A stretch of 64,000 nucleotides of DNA from Amorphoplanes friuliensis DSM 7358 (GTDB taxonomy: Bacteria; Actinomycetota; Actinomycetes; Mycobacteriales; Micromonosporaceae): positions 2,952,001 to 3,016,000 of the forward strand of contig NC_022657.1 of NCBI RefSeq assembly GCF_000494755.1, written 5' to 3'. The position numbers were made by a program, and so were the translations under genes. Below the pieces are notes generated by a model, which was given only the letters and a program-made list of their open reading frames with translations, did no database searches and was not told the origin of the DNA. Shown piece by piece: positions 52,950 through 62,535 of the stretch. Position 1 is the stretch's first letter, and each line of letters opens with the position of its first letter.

Positions 52950-53834
52950 GTGACGGACTCGGCGACGTTTCTTCGCGGCTGTCTGGACAGGGCCGGGATC
53001 GGTGACGTTGTCGCCCTCGAGCCGGTCGCGGGTGGGCTGGCGGCGCTTGCGGGCATGGCAACCCGCCGGGACGCGCCCCCGGTGTTCGTCAAGGCCTTCG
53101 CCGACGCGCCGGACGACGACGTGTTCGCCGCGGAGGCCGACGGGCTGACGGCTCTGCGCAAGCTCGGCGGTGTGGAGACGCCCGACGTGATCCAGGCGGA
53201 CCGGGAACTGCTCGTGTTGTCGGTGCTGCAGCCGCGGCCGGGCGGTGAGGACTTCTGGGAGCAGCTCGCGCATGTGCTGGCCCGCCTGCATCTGACGACG
53301 GTCAATCCGCGTTTCGGGTGGCACCGCGACAACTGGCTGGGCCGCCGCCGGCAGATCAACACCTGGGCCGACGACGGTTTTGCGTTCTTCGCCGAGCATC
53401 GGTTGCTGCGATGGCTCGGGGAGCCTCGCGTCGAGGCGGCACTCGACGCCGGCGACCGGGCGGCGCTGGAACGGCTGTGCCGGCGACTGCCCGACCTGCT
53501 GCCCGACCGGCCGGCCTGCCTGACCCACGGCGACCTGTGGACCCAGAACCTCCTGGCCACCGCGGACGGCCGCCCGGCGCTGATCGATCCGGCCGTGTCC
53601 TACCTGTGGGCCGAGGTGGACCTCGCCCACCTGTGGACGACCTCGCCTCCACCGGAAGCGCACCGGTTCTTCGCCCTGTACGCCGAGCTGACCTCGCTGG
53701 ATGCCGACTGGCAGGCCCGGATGCCGATCCTTCAGTTGCGCCAGCACCTCGCCGTGCTGGCCCAGTTCGACAACGACTGGGGTGCGGCCGACCTGATCCG
53801 GGCAACTCTGGCCCCGTTCCGCACGCGGAGCTGA
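52950..53834 (+). CDS. fructosamine kinase family protein
   Basis: 294 aa. APH-type kinase fold of the fructosamine-3-kinase branch: VFVKAFADAP (ATP lysine), HVLARLHLTT, FGWHRDNWLG, catalytic LTHGDLWTQNLL and metal site LIDPAVSYLWAEVDLAHL. These enzymes phosphorylate ketosamines on glycated proteins or free glycated amino acids, aiding deglycation. ORF start GTG 52950 with GGAGGAGC upstream. Confidence 0.88.
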   Translation: MTDSATFLRGCLDRAGIGDVVALEPVAGGLAALAGMATRRDAPPVFVKAFADAPDDDVFAAEADGLTALRKLGGVETPDVIQADRELLVLSVLQPRPGGEDFWEQLAHVLARLHLTTVNPRFGWHRDNWLGRRRQINTWADDGFAFFAEHRLLRWLGEPRVEAALDAGDRAALERLCRRLPDLLPDRPACLTHGDLWTQNLLATADGRPALIDPAVSYLWAEVDLAHLWTTSPPPEAHRFFALYAELTSLDADWQARMPILQLRQHLAVLAQFDNDWGAADLIRATLAPFRTRS

Positions 53835-53859
53835 TCGTGTCAGGATTGCACCGGATCTG

Positions 53860-54897
53860 TCACCGAGGCGTCGGCCTGCCGTAGTCGTGCGGCACGGTAC
53901 GCAGCACCGCGGTCGGGGCGTCGGCCATGCCACTGCCGCCCGCACCGGTCGGCGCCGCCATCGTCGGGTCCGACGCGGGGGCTCTCCGGCGGATCATCAT
54001 CAGCGCGAGCGTGCCCACACCCGCGGCTATGAGGAGCCCGCCCAGGATGGTGAAAAGCAGCAGACCACTGCCTTCGCCGTCGACCTTCTCGGTGGTGGCC
54101 GGCGCGGCGGTGACACTCTCCTCTGTCGCGGGCTCCTCCTCGGCCACGGGGGGAACGCTCGCCACGGCGGCCGGTGACGATGGTGCCTTGGAGGGGGAGG
54201 CGACGGCGGCCAGGGTCAGCCGCACCGTCGCGGCGCGGCCCCCGGCGCCCTGCACGGTCGCGCGGGCGCTGCGATAGCCGTCCTTGGCCGCGGCGACCGT
54301 GATGGGACCGGCGGCGATCGGCCTGCTGTCGTTCGAGGTGATCGTGAACTTGCCGCCGGCGTTCGTGGTCGTCCGGTAGTCATGCCCGGCGCTGTCCCGG
54401 ACGGCCACGGTCGCGCCGCCGATCGCGTCGCCGCCGGCGTCACGGACGCGACCGGAGATCCGGCTCACCGCCGAGGGTGACGTGTTCGCGCCGCGTACGA
54501 GGATCATCTTGTGGTCGAACGCGGTCTGTCTGCCGATCCGCACGCTGACCGCGAGGTTGCGGCCGCTCTCCTCGCCGGCGCTCACCTTCGGCGCGACCAC
54601 CGTGGCCTCGAAAGTCCGGCTCTGGCCGGCCCGGATGTCCGGGGCCGCGGAACACCCGGCGGTGCAGCGCAGGCCGCCGGACACGGCCACGAAGACCTTT
54701 TCGGTACGTTTATTATTGTTCGTGGCCTTGAACCGCACCCGCACCGTTTCACCGGACTTCACCTGGTCCGACGAGACGCTCTGAATGCGGATGGCCGGAG
54801 GGGCCGCCGCCACGGGTGCCGCGGACACGGCGAGCACCGCACCGGCCAGCACGATCGAGGCGGCGGGGCGAGACCACCGGGCACCTGTGCTCGTCAA
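53860..54897 (-). CDS. secreted, C-terminally anchored protein with carboxypeptidase-regulatory-like domain
   Basis: 345 aa. Signal peptide (PAASIVLAGAVLAVSAAPVAA), an Ig-like domain (SGETVRVRFKATNNNKRTEKVFV), a carboxypeptidase-regulatory-like beta sandwich (SRISGRVRDAGGDAIGGATV, DYRTTTNAGGKFTI), a Pro/Ala/Thr-rich stalk, a membrane helix (LLLFTILGGLLIAAGVGTLALMMI) and a short basic cytosolic tail. Probably a surface protein; partners unknown. Confidence 0.8.
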   Translation of the reverse strand: MTSTGARWSRPAASIVLAGAVLAVSAAPVAAAPPAIRIQSVSSDQVKSGETVRVRFKATNNNKRTEKVFVAVSGGLRCTAGCSAAPDIRAGQSRTFEATVVAPKVSAGEESGRNLAVSVRIGRQTAFDHKMILVRGANTSPSAVSRISGRVRDAGGDAIGGATVAVRDSAGHDYRTTTNAGGKFTITSNDSRPIAAGPITVAAAKDGYRSARATVQGAGGRAATVRLTLAAVASPSKAPSSPAAVASVPPVAEEEPATEESVTAAPATTEKVDGEGSGLLLFTILGGLLIAAGVGTLALMMIRRRAPASDPTMAAPTGAGGSGMADAPTAVLRTVPHDYGRPTPR

Positions 54898-54987
54898 GCC
54901 GAACCACCTTCTTCACCGCGTCGACGACATCGCGGCCACTATGCCCTGTACCGGCTGCGTTGCGCGAATTGCCGGCAGGCCCGGCCT

Positions 54988-57114
54988 TCAGCGCATACGT
55001 TCTGAATCGTCAGGCTGGACGAAGAGTCGCTCGTGCAGCCGGCGTAGCGGGGCCGGTGCCCACCAGTTCCACTCGCCGAGCAGCTTCATCAGGGCCGGCA
55101 GCAGCAGGCCGCGGACCACCGTGACGTCGAGCAGCAGGGCCACCGTCATCGCGAAGCCGATCTCCTTGACGGCGACCAAATCGCCGAGCAGGAAGCCGAG
55201 GAACACCACGCCGATGCAGAGCGCGGCCGCGGTGACCACGGGCCCGGACTTCTCCAGGCCGGCGCGGACGGCCCGGTCGCCGGTGGGGTCGCGTGGGTCC
55301 CGTTCCTCTTTGATCCGGGCGAGCAGGAAGACCTCGTAGTCCATCGAGAGTCCGAAGACGAAGACGAACAGCAGGACCGGGGTGGTGACGTCGATCGCGC
55401 CCCACGAGTCGAAGCCGAGCAGCGCGCTGCCGACACCCCACTGGAACACGACGACCAGGACGCCCAGGGTGGCGAGCAGGGTGAGGGCGTTCATCATCAG
55501 CGCCTTGACCGGCAGCACGACCGAGCCGGTCAGCACGAACAGCAGTACCAGCGTGGACAGCACGACGACCAGCAGGGCGAGGGGGAAGCGGCCGGCCACC
55601 GAGTCGCGGTAGTCGACCAGCTCCGCGGCGGCGCCACCGACGAGTACCGGGAACGGTGTGTCCAGAGCCCGGATCGCGCGGACGACGTCCCGGGACGTCC
55701 GGTCCGCGGTGGCGCCCTCGGGAGTGACGTCGAGGATGGCCGCCGGGCCGGCGATGTCGGGGCGTGGTTCCACCCGGAGCACGCCGTCCAGCGTGTTGAC
55801 GGCGTTGAGGAAGTCGCGGACCGGTGTCCCGGCCGGGTCGGTGTCGACGACCACGACGATCGGGTCGGCCTGGCCGCCGCTGAAGTCGCGCTGCACCACC
55901 TCCTGCACCTTGCGGGCCTCGGCCGAGGCGGGCAGGGCGCGGGCGTCGGAATTCTCCAGGTTGACGGCGAACACGAACGGCAGCGACAGCGCGAGCAGGC
56001 CGGCCGTGACCGCCAGCGCGACCGGCCCGGGCCGGGCCTGGGCAAATCCGGCGAGCCGCGCGAGCAGGCCTGGGCCACGGCCGGAGCGGCCGACAGCCGG
56101 CACCCGTGCAGGGATGCGGCGATGCGCCACCGCAATGAGCGCGGGGACGGCGGTCAGGCCGGCCAGGGTCGCCAGCAGCACCGCCACCGCGCCGCCCAGC
56201 GCCATCGCCCCGAGCAGCGGTTCGGAGAAGACTGACAAACCACCCATCGCCGCGGCGACAGCGAGCCCGGAGATCAACACGGTACGGCCGGCGGTCGCCG
56301 ACGTACGGCCGAGCAGCTCGGCAATCGCAGCGCCGGGGTCGGCGTCGCGCTCCTGGCGGAACCGGGCGAGCACCAGCAGCGCGTAGTCGACGGCGAGCCC
56401 GGTGCCGAGCAGGGTGACCACGTTGACCGTGAACGGGCTGACCTCGGTGAACGCCGTCAGCCCGAACAGGGCTAGCAGCGTCACGGACACGGCGGCCACC
56501 GCGGCGACCAGCGGGATCAGCCCGGCGACAAAACCGCCGAGGATCACCACCAGCACGACCAGCAGGATGAGCAACGCGACCGACTCGCCGAGGGCCGCGT
56601 CGGCGATCGCCTGGTCCTCGAACGCACGCTCGGCGAGCTTCTCACCGCCGACCAGCACCTCGGGGGCGTCGATGCGGTGCAGCGCCGCGGCGACCGCGTC
56701 CTCCACCTGCTCGCGCCGGTCGTCCGGCAGGCCCTGCCGCAGCTCGACCCGGATCAGCGAACGCCGGTTGTCGGCGCCGATCCGTCCGCCTGCCGCGTTG
56801 TACAGGTCCTCGACCTCGGCCACGCCGTCCATCGTGCGGATCTCGCCGGTGACCGCCGTGACCGCCTGGACCACCGCCGGGTCGTACACGTCACGACCGC
56901 CGACAACGGCCACGACCACCGGGCCTTCGGGCTGCAACCGGTCGACCCGCCGCTCCGCGAGTTGTGACGGGGCGTCCGGCGGCAGGCTGCCGGCGGTGGA
57001 GAGCCGGTCGAAGACCTGGCCGCCCAGGACCAGACCGGCGACGACCAGGACCAGCCAGGCGCCGAGGATCGGCCACCGCAGACGGGCACACGAACGGCCG
57101 AGCGCAGCCACCAT
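54988..57114 (-). CDS. MMPL family RND transporter
   Basis: About 708 aa. Two repeats, each with one helix, an extracytoplasmic loop and five further helices: WPILGAWLVLVVAGLVLGG, then FTVNVVTLLGTGLAVDYALLVLARFRQE and FVFVFGLSMDYEVFLLARIKEERD carrying the D-Y pairs of the RND proton relay. MMPL proteins export lipids or siderophores in actinobacteria. ATG 57114 is preferred over the longer open frame, which runs into the divergent promoter. Confidence 0.9.
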   Translation of the reverse strand: MVAALGRSCARLRWPILGAWLVLVVAGLVLGGQVFDRLSTAGSLPPDAPSQLAERRVDRLQPEGPVVVAVVGGRDVYDPAVVQAVTAVTGEIRTMDGVAEVEDLYNAAGGRIGADNRRSLIRVELRQGLPDDRREQVEDAVAAALHRIDAPEVLVGGEKLAERAFEDQAIADAALGESVALLILLVVLVVILGGFVAGLIPLVAAVAAVSVTLLALFGLTAFTEVSPFTVNVVTLLGTGLAVDYALLVLARFRQERDADPGAAIAELLGRTSATAGRTVLISGLAVAAAMGGLSVFSEPLLGAMALGGAVAVLLATLAGLTAVPALIAVAHRRIPARVPAVGRSGRGPGLLARLAGFAQARPGPVALAVTAGLLALSLPFVFAVNLENSDARALPASAEARKVQEVVQRDFSGGQADPIVVVVDTDPAGTPVRDFLNAVNTLDGVLRVEPRPDIAGPAAILDVTPEGATADRTSRDVVRAIRALDTPFPVLVGGAAAELVDYRDSVAGRFPLALLVVVLSTLVLLFVLTGSVVLPVKALMMNALTLLATLGVLVVVFQWGVGSALLGFDSWGAIDVTTPVLLFVFVFGLSMDYEVFLLARIKEERDPRDPTGDRAVRAGLEKSGPVVTAAALCIGVVFLGFLLGDLVAVKEIGFAMTVALLLDVTVVRGLLLPALMKLLGEWNWWAPAPLRRLHERLFVQPDDSERMR

Positions 57115-57174
57115 CACCGGGACATGCAAGCACCGTCGCCTGTGGATGGCCATACCGCGTACGGGCAGCCCCAC

Positions 57175-57198
57175 CGGCCGATCGACGGTCATCGGCCG
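57175..57198. promoter_or_regulatory. inverted repeat CGGCCGAT-N8-ATCGGCCG in divergent promoter region
   Basis: A perfect 8-bp inverted repeat with 8-base spacer between the MMPL gene (start 57114, minus) and the secreted propeller protein (start 57334, plus). Related ggccgatc/ggccgg words recur nearby. A possible operator; regulator unknown. Confidence 0.35.
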
Positions 57199-57333
57199 GA
57201 CGGACGGGCGGTTCTGGCCGGTCGGCGGACGGTCGAGTCGGTCAGCCGACATGCGGGCGTTCCCGGTCTCGTTAGGCTTCGTCGATCTCTGGGAGTGATG
57301 GACATCCATCGCGCCAGCGAACGGGGGAGGGGA

Positions 57334-60300
57334 ATGCCCGTGCTTCGGCGTGTGCTCAGTGGGTTCGCCGCTTTGACGGCAGTTGTCGCGATGTCATCGT
57401 TTGTCGGCTCACAACCCGCGACAGCGGTCGCACTGCCGAGCGGTTTCCAGGAGCAGATCGTCTTCAGCGGGCTGAGCTCGCCGGTCGATCTGGAGTTCGC
57501 CCCGGACGGGCGCGTGTTCGTCGCCGAGAAGGGCGGCAAGATCAAGGTCTTCGACGACCTCGCCGACACCACCCCGGCGGTCTTCGCCGACCTGTCGGCC
57601 AACGTGCACAACCAGTGGGACCGCGGCCTGCTCGGCATGACGCTGGCGCCGAACTTCCCGGCCGACCCGTACGTCTACGTGCTGTACACCTACGACGCGC
57701 CGCCCGGGCAGACCGCCCCGGTCTGGAACGACGTGTGCGCCAACGCCAACGACGGGCGGTGTGTGGTCACCGGGCGGTTGTCGCGCCTGCGGGCCGCCGG
57801 CAACACGATGACCGGCAGCGAGCAGGTGCTGCTGCACGACTGGTGCCAGCAGTTCCCGAGCCACTCCATCGGTGACATCACCTTCGGTGCCGACGGGATG
57901 CTCTACGTCGCCGCCGGTGACGGCGCGAGCTTCAGCGCGGTCGACTACGGCCAGTTCCCCTCGGGGGCGCCGACCAACCCGTGTGCCGACCCGGCCAATG
58001 AGGGCGGTGCCCTGCGGGCGCAGGACATCCGAACCTCGGGTGACGAGACCCAGCTGGACGGCGCGTTGCTGCGCCTCGATCCGGCGACCGGAGCGGCGGC
58101 GGCCGGGAACCCCAACCTCGGTGCGGCCGACGCGGACACCCGCCGGATCGTCGCCAACGGCCTGCGTAACCCGTACCGGATCACCATGCGGCCGGGGACC
58201 AGTGAGGCCTGGATCTCCGACACCGGGTGGAACGCCTGGGAGGAGGTCAACCGCGTGGTCGACGCCACCGCGGGCGTGACCAATTTCGGCTGGCCCTGCT
58301 GGGAGGGCAACGCCCGCCAGTCCGGCTACGACAGCGCCAACCTGCCCATCTGCGAAGCCCTCTACACCCAGCCCTCGGGTACGCACACCGCGCCGTTCGT
58401 CGCCTGGAACCACTCCAGCAAGCTGGTCGCGGGTGAGGCCTGCCCGACCGGCAGCTCGTCGTCGACCGGCGTGGCGTTCTACCCGGCGGACGGCGGCTCC
58501 TACCCGGCGGCGTACAACGGTGCGGTCTTCTTCGCCGACTACTCCCGCCGGTGCATCTGGGCCTCGCTGCCGTCCACGCCGGGCGGCCTGCCCAACGCCG
58601 CCGAGGTGCGCACCTTCGTCTCCGACGCGGCCAGCCCGGTCGACCTCGAGGTCGGTCCCGGCGGGGAGCTGTACTACGCCGACCTGGGCGGCACCATCCG
58701 CCGGGTGCGCTACTTCCCGGGCAACCAGCCGCCGAGTGCGGTCATCGACGCGACGCCGACACAGGGCCCGACGCCGCTGACCGTGACCTTCAACGGTGCC
58801 GGCTCCACGGACCCCGATCCGGCCGACGAGGGCCGCCTGCGCTACGCCTGGGACTTCACCGACGACGGCATCACCGACTCGACCTCGCCGACGGCCAGCT
58901 TCACCTACACCACGGCGGGCTCCTACACCGCGCGGCTGACAGTGACCGACACGTTGAACGCGACGGGCACCGCCACGATCGCCGTCGCGCCCGGCAACGA
59001 GGCACCCACGGCGATCATCGACACACCGGTCGCGACCACCACCTGGAAGGTCGGCGACACGATCGGCTTCTCCGGTCACGCCACCGATCCGCAGCAGGGC
59101 ACCCTGGCCGCGTCGCGCCTCGACTGGGACCTGGTCATGCACCACTGCTCCACACCGGACACCTGCCATGCGCACGGCATCCGCAGCTGGAACGGCGTGG
59201 CGTCCGGGTCGTTCGAGGCGCCCGACCACGAGTATCCGTCGTACCTCGAGCTCAAGCTCGTGGCCACGGACCAGCAGGGGCTCACGCACGCGGTGACACG
59301 GCGGCTGGAGCCCAGGACGGTCGACCTGACTTTCAACTCCGCACCGGCCGGGCTGCAGCTCGCCGTCGGCTCGTCGTCGGGCATCACACCGTTCACCCGT
59401 ACGGTGATCCAGGGCTCGACGAACTCGGTGTCCGCGCCGTCGCCGCAGAATTCGTCGACGTTCACGTCGTGGTCCGACAACGGGGCACAGAGCCACGTCA
59501 TCACCGCGCCGACGGCGGCCACCACGTACACCGCGACCTATGCGGCCGCACCCGTCTCGCAGCGGATCGGCTACACCCAGGTCGGGGCGTCGCTGGACTC
59601 CGGCGACGTGAACCACATGAACGGCTCTCGGTTCGTCACCGGGGCCGAGGCGGCGACGGTCACGTCCATGTCGGTGTACTCCAAGGGCGTGCAGGCGGCA
59701 CCGAACAACCAGTACCAGCTCGCGATCTACGCCGACTCGAACGGCTCACCGGGTGCGCGGCTGGCCACCAGCACGACCGGCACGCTGACCGCCAACTCGT
59801 GGAACACCCGGCCGATCAGCGCGGCGCTGACCGCGAACACCCCGTACTGGCTGATGTACAACACCAACGGCGACAACAACATGAGTTACGACGCCGGAAC
59901 GGCCAACCAGGGGGCGTGGAGCGGCTCCACGGCGTTCGGCACCTGGCCGGCGACGTTCGGCACGGCCAGCCGGTGGAACGCGAAGTTCTCCATCTACGCG
60001 ACCACCGGTGCGGACACCGCCGCGCCGACGGTGACTTCGACCAACCCGGCCGCCGGTGCGACCGCCGTGGCACCCAACGCGCCGATCACCGTACGGTTCA
60101 GCGAGGCCATGGCGGCGGGCACGATCACGCAGGCCAACCTCGAACTGCGGGGCCCGGGCGGCACGCTGGTCAACCGGCTGGTCACCTACGACACGACCCA
60201 GCAGACGGCTACGATCACGCCGTCCGCGGCGCTGGCCGCCTCAACGCCGTACACCGTGACGGTCCGGACGGGCGTGACCGACGCGGCGGGCAACGCGCTC

Positions 60301-60792
60301 GCGGCCAACCACCAGTTCTCGTTCACCACGGCCGACCCGAGCGCCCCGCGGTTCGGGTACGACCGGGTGGGCGGCTCGCTCGACTCCGGCGACATGAACT
60401 TCATGAACGGCTCGCGCTTCGTCAACGGGTCCACCGCGCTGACCATCAGCCAGATCTCCGTCTACGCCAAGTCGGTGCAGGCCTCGCCGGGCAACCAGTA
60501 CCAGGTGGCGGTCTACACCGATGCGGATGGCTCACCGGGCACGCTGGTCGCGTCGAGCACGTCCGGCTCGCTGACGGCCAACGCGTGGAACAGCCGGCCG
60601 GTCGCCGCGACGCTGGCCCCGAACACGGCGTACTGGCTGGTGTACAACACCAACGGTGACAACAACCTGAGCTACGACACCGGCAGTGCCAACCAGGGTG
60701 CCTGGAGCCAGTCGCGCCCGTTCGGCACGTGGCCCGCGTCCTTCGGCTCGTCGTCGCGCTGGACCGCGAAGTTCTCGATCTACGCCTCCTGA
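57334..60792 (+). CDS. secreted glucose/sorbosone-dehydrogenase-like propeller protein with PKD and repeated C-terminal modules
   Basis: 1152 aa. Signal peptide (VLSGFAALTAVVAMSSFVGSQPATA); about 35-465 soluble PQQ-dependent sugar dehydrogenase fold (SSPVDLEFAPDGRVFVAEKGG, WDRGLLGMTLAPNFPADPYVYV, HSIGDITFGADGMLYVAAGDG, GLRNPYRITMRPG, GWPCWEGN); about 470-560 PKD domain (TFNGAGSTDPDP, YAWDFTDDG, YTARLTVTDT); another Ig-like region; two ~130-residue modules (YTQVGASLDSGDVNHMNGSR and YDRVGGSLDSGDMNFMNGSR) flanking a Big_5-type domain (PITVRFSEAMAAGTI). ATG 57334 after GGGGGAGG. Likely oxidises or binds sugars outside the cell; PQQ use is unproven. Confidence 0.85.
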   Translation: MPVLRRVLSGFAALTAVVAMSSFVGSQPATAVALPSGFQEQIVFSGLSSPVDLEFAPDGRVFVAEKGGKIKVFDDLADTTPAVFADLSANVHNQWDRGLLGMTLAPNFPADPYVYVLYTYDAPPGQTAPVWNDVCANANDGRCVVTGRLSRLRAAGNTMTGSEQVLLHDWCQQFPSHSIGDITFGADGMLYVAAGDGASFSAVDYGQFPSGAPTNPCADPANEGGALRAQDIRTSGDETQLDGALLRLDPATGAAAAGNPNLGAADADTRRIVANGLRNPYRITMRPGTSEAWISDTGWNAWEEVNRVVDATAGVTNFGWPCWEGNARQSGYDSANLPICEALYTQPSGTHTAPFVAWNHSSKLVAGEACPTGSSSSTGVAFYPADGGSYPAAYNGAVFFADYSRRCIWASLPSTPGGLPNAAEVRTFVSDAASPVDLEVGPGGELYYADLGGTIRRVRYFPGNQPPSAVIDATPTQGPTPLTVTFNGAGSTDPDPADEGRLRYAWDFTDDGITDSTSPTASFTYTTAGSYTARLTVTDTLNATGTATIAVAPGNEAPTAIIDTPVATTTWKVGDTIGFSGHATDPQQGTLAASRLDWDLVMHHCSTPDTCHAHGIRSWNGVASGSFEAPDHEYPSYLELKLVATDQQGLTHAVTRRLEPRTVDLTFNSAPAGLQLAVGSSSGITPFTRTVIQGSTNSVSAPSPQNSSTFTSWSDNGAQSHVITAPTAATTYTATYAAAPVSQRIGYTQVGASLDSGDVNHMNGSRFVTGAEAATVTSMSVYSKGVQAAPNNQYQLAIYADSNGSPGARLATSTTGTLTANSWNTRPISAALTANTPYWLMYNTNGDNNMSYDAGTANQGAWSGSTAFGTWPATFGTASRWNAKFSIYATTGADTAAPTVTSTNPAAGATAVAPNAPITVRFSEAMAAGTITQANLELRGPGGTLVNRLVTYDTTQQTATITPSAALAASTPYTVTVRTGVTDAAGNALAANHQFSFTTADPSAPRFGYDRVGGSLDSGDMNFMNGSRFVNGSTALTISQISVYAKSVQASPGNQYQVAVYTDADGSPGTLVASSTSGSLTANAWNSRPVAATLAPNTAYWLVYNTNGDNNLSYDTGSANQGAWSQSRPFGTWPASFGSSSRWTAKFSIYAS

Positions 60793-60813
60793 CCCGGAAA
60801 GGTATCCCGCTTC

Positions 60814-61326
60814 GTGCGTGCGCTCTTTGTCATCGGCATCGCCGTGCTGGCCGGCTTTGTCCTCAGTCCTCTGCTGCGCGCGGACGCGGCCTGCGCGCCG
60901 GTCCCGGCCACGTCGTCCCTGGACGACTGGACCGACGAGCAGGTCGCCAACGCGCGTCTCATCATCACGATCGGCAGCGACCGGCAGGTTCCGAGCGAGG
61001 GCGCGGTGATCGCCGTCGCCACCGCCCTGCAGGAGTCCGGTCTGCGCAACCTGCGCGGCGGCGACCGGGACTCGATCGGGCTGTTCCAGCAGCGTCCCAG
61101 CCAGGGCTGGGGGACACCCCGGCAGCTGTCCGACCCGGCGTACCAGACCCGGAAGTTCTACGACAAGCTGCTCGCCGTCGACGACTGGCAGCAGCTGAAG
61201 CTGACCGAGGCGGCCCAGGCCGTCCAGGTGTCGGCCTTTCCGAACGCCTACGCGAAACACACGCGGGCGGCGACCACACTCGTCGGTGCGCTGAGCGGTT
61301 CGCCTGCCTGCGCCCCCGAGGGCTGA
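60814..61326 (+). CDS. small secreted protein, lysozyme-fold-like
   Basis: 170 aa from GTG 60814. N-terminal signal (LFVIGIAVLAGFVLSPLL), then an all-helical domain with ATALQESGLRNLRGGDRDSIGLFQQRPSQGWG, a pattern shared with lytic-transglycosylase-like (lysozyme superfamily) proteins where the Glu of ALQESG would be catalytic. A C-terminal Cys and an N-terminal Cys may pair. It converges on the FAD monooxygenase gene with one base between the stop codons. Confidence 0.7.
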   Translation: MRALFVIGIAVLAGFVLSPLLRADAACAPVPATSSLDDWTDEQVANARLIITIGSDRQVPSEGAVIAVATALQESGLRNLRGGDRDSIGLFQQRPSQGWGTPRQLSDPAYQTRKFYDKLLAVDDWQQLKLTEAAQAVQVSAFPNAYAKHTRAATTLVGALSGSPACAPEG

Positions 61327-61327
61327 C

Positions 61328-62446
61328 TCACCGCGGGCGCAGGTCCAGCGGCCGGCGCATCGGCAGGTAGGTCGCGCGGTAGGTCCGGGGCAGCAGCAGG
61401 CCGCGGATCCACACCGGTGTCCCGGCGCCGCGGCTGGTCAGGTCGGTCATCTTCGCGATGTGACCGACCCGGGCCCGGCGTCGCGCCTCGAAGCGGGCGC
61501 CGGCGGTGTCCCAGTCACCCTCGGCGAGCACGTCGGCCAGGACAAGAGCGTCCTCCATAGCCAGCCCGGCCCCGGCACCCCAGACCGGCGCGGTCGCATG
61601 GGCTGCGTCGCCGATCAGCACGCAGCGGCCCTTGCTCCACTCCGGGATGCGGACCTCGGTGACCGGCGAGTGGTACAGCCGGGACGGGTCGGCCATGAGC
61701 GCGTCGACCACCTCGGGGATCGGCCCCGCGAAGTCGCCGAACGTACGCCCGAGCCACGACGGATCGTTCTCGACGGGTCCACCCTGGACCGACGAGGCGT
61801 AGAAGTACGCCTCGTCGTCCGACAACGGGATGAGGATGGCGGCACTGCCGCGGCCCATCCACACGGTCAGGCAGTCCACGCCCGGGTTCGGTGCCATGCC
61901 CCGCCAGCTCGCCGTGCTGAGCAGCGCGGCGCGGGTGCCCGACGCCCCGAGAAGCTCGGTGCGAACGACCGAGTGCACCCCGTCGGCCCCGGCCACCAGC
62001 CCGTGCTCCTCGACGTGACCGTCGGCGAAGGTGACCGCCGCACCGGCCGTGGTCGGTCGTACCGAGGTCACGGTGGCGACCCGCCGCGACTCCCCGCCGT
62101 CCGGGGCCTCCGCGAGCAGGGCCATCAGATCCGTCCGGCGAACGAGCCGGGGCCGGCTGCCGGGAGCCCAGAGCGCCTCCTCGTCCATGGTGCACAGGAG
62201 ACGGTTCTTGTTGCTGCGGTACTCCCGCCGCCGGACCGGACGGCCGAGTTGCTCGATGCCCTCCCCGAGGCCGAGCGTGTGCAGGGCGGCGATCGCGTTC
62301 CCGGTGAGATGGATGGCCAGACCGCCGAGACCGCCGTCGGGATCGCGTTCCACCAGGGCCGACGGCACGCCCTGCCGGCGCAGCGCGCGCTCGAGGGCCA
62401 GGCCGGCGATGCCGCCGCCCGCGATGAGGACTGAGTTGTCGGGCAC
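61328..62446 (-). CDS. FAD-dependent aromatic-type monooxygenase
   Basis: 372 aa. GxGxxG motif SVLIAGGGIAGLALERAL, second FAD motif with LVAGADGVHSVVR (DG motif), and third GRCVLIGDAAHATAPVWGAGAGLAMEDAL (GD motif) define a group A flavoprotein hydroxylase. Substrate domain includes SVQGGPVENDPSW. NAD(P)H-dependent hydroxylation of an aromatic or polyketide-like compound is expected; substrate unknown. Confidence 0.9.
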   Translation of the reverse strand: MPDNSVLIAGGGIAGLALERALRRQGVPSALVERDPDGGLGGLAIHLTGNAIAALHTLGLGEGIEQLGRPVRRREYRSNKNRLLCTMDEEALWAPGSRPRLVRRTDLMALLAEAPDGGESRRVATVTSVRPTTAGAAVTFADGHVEEHGLVAGADGVHSVVRTELLGASGTRAALLSTASWRGMAPNPGVDCLTVWMGRGSAAILIPLSDDEAYFYASSVQGGPVENDPSWLGRTFGDFAGPIPEVVDALMADPSRLYHSPVTEVRIPEWSKGRCVLIGDAAHATAPVWGAGAGLAMEDALVLADVLAEGDWDTAGARFEARRRARVGHIAKMTDLTSRGAGTPVWIRGLLLPRTYRATYLPMRRPLDLRPR

Positions 62447-62535
62447 GGATCTCCCCGGTGCGGTGGTGGACCAACGATGACAAAACGGTTGGCCAGCACC
62501 TTAGCCGGACGATCGGTCGGGCCGCGATCCGCCTC

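Noticed and set aside
57409..59616. 735-codon minus-strand frame opposite the secreted propeller protein
   Set aside because: The Arg/Gly/Val-rich translation has no motifs; the plus strand shows signal peptide, propeller and PKD motifs in order.
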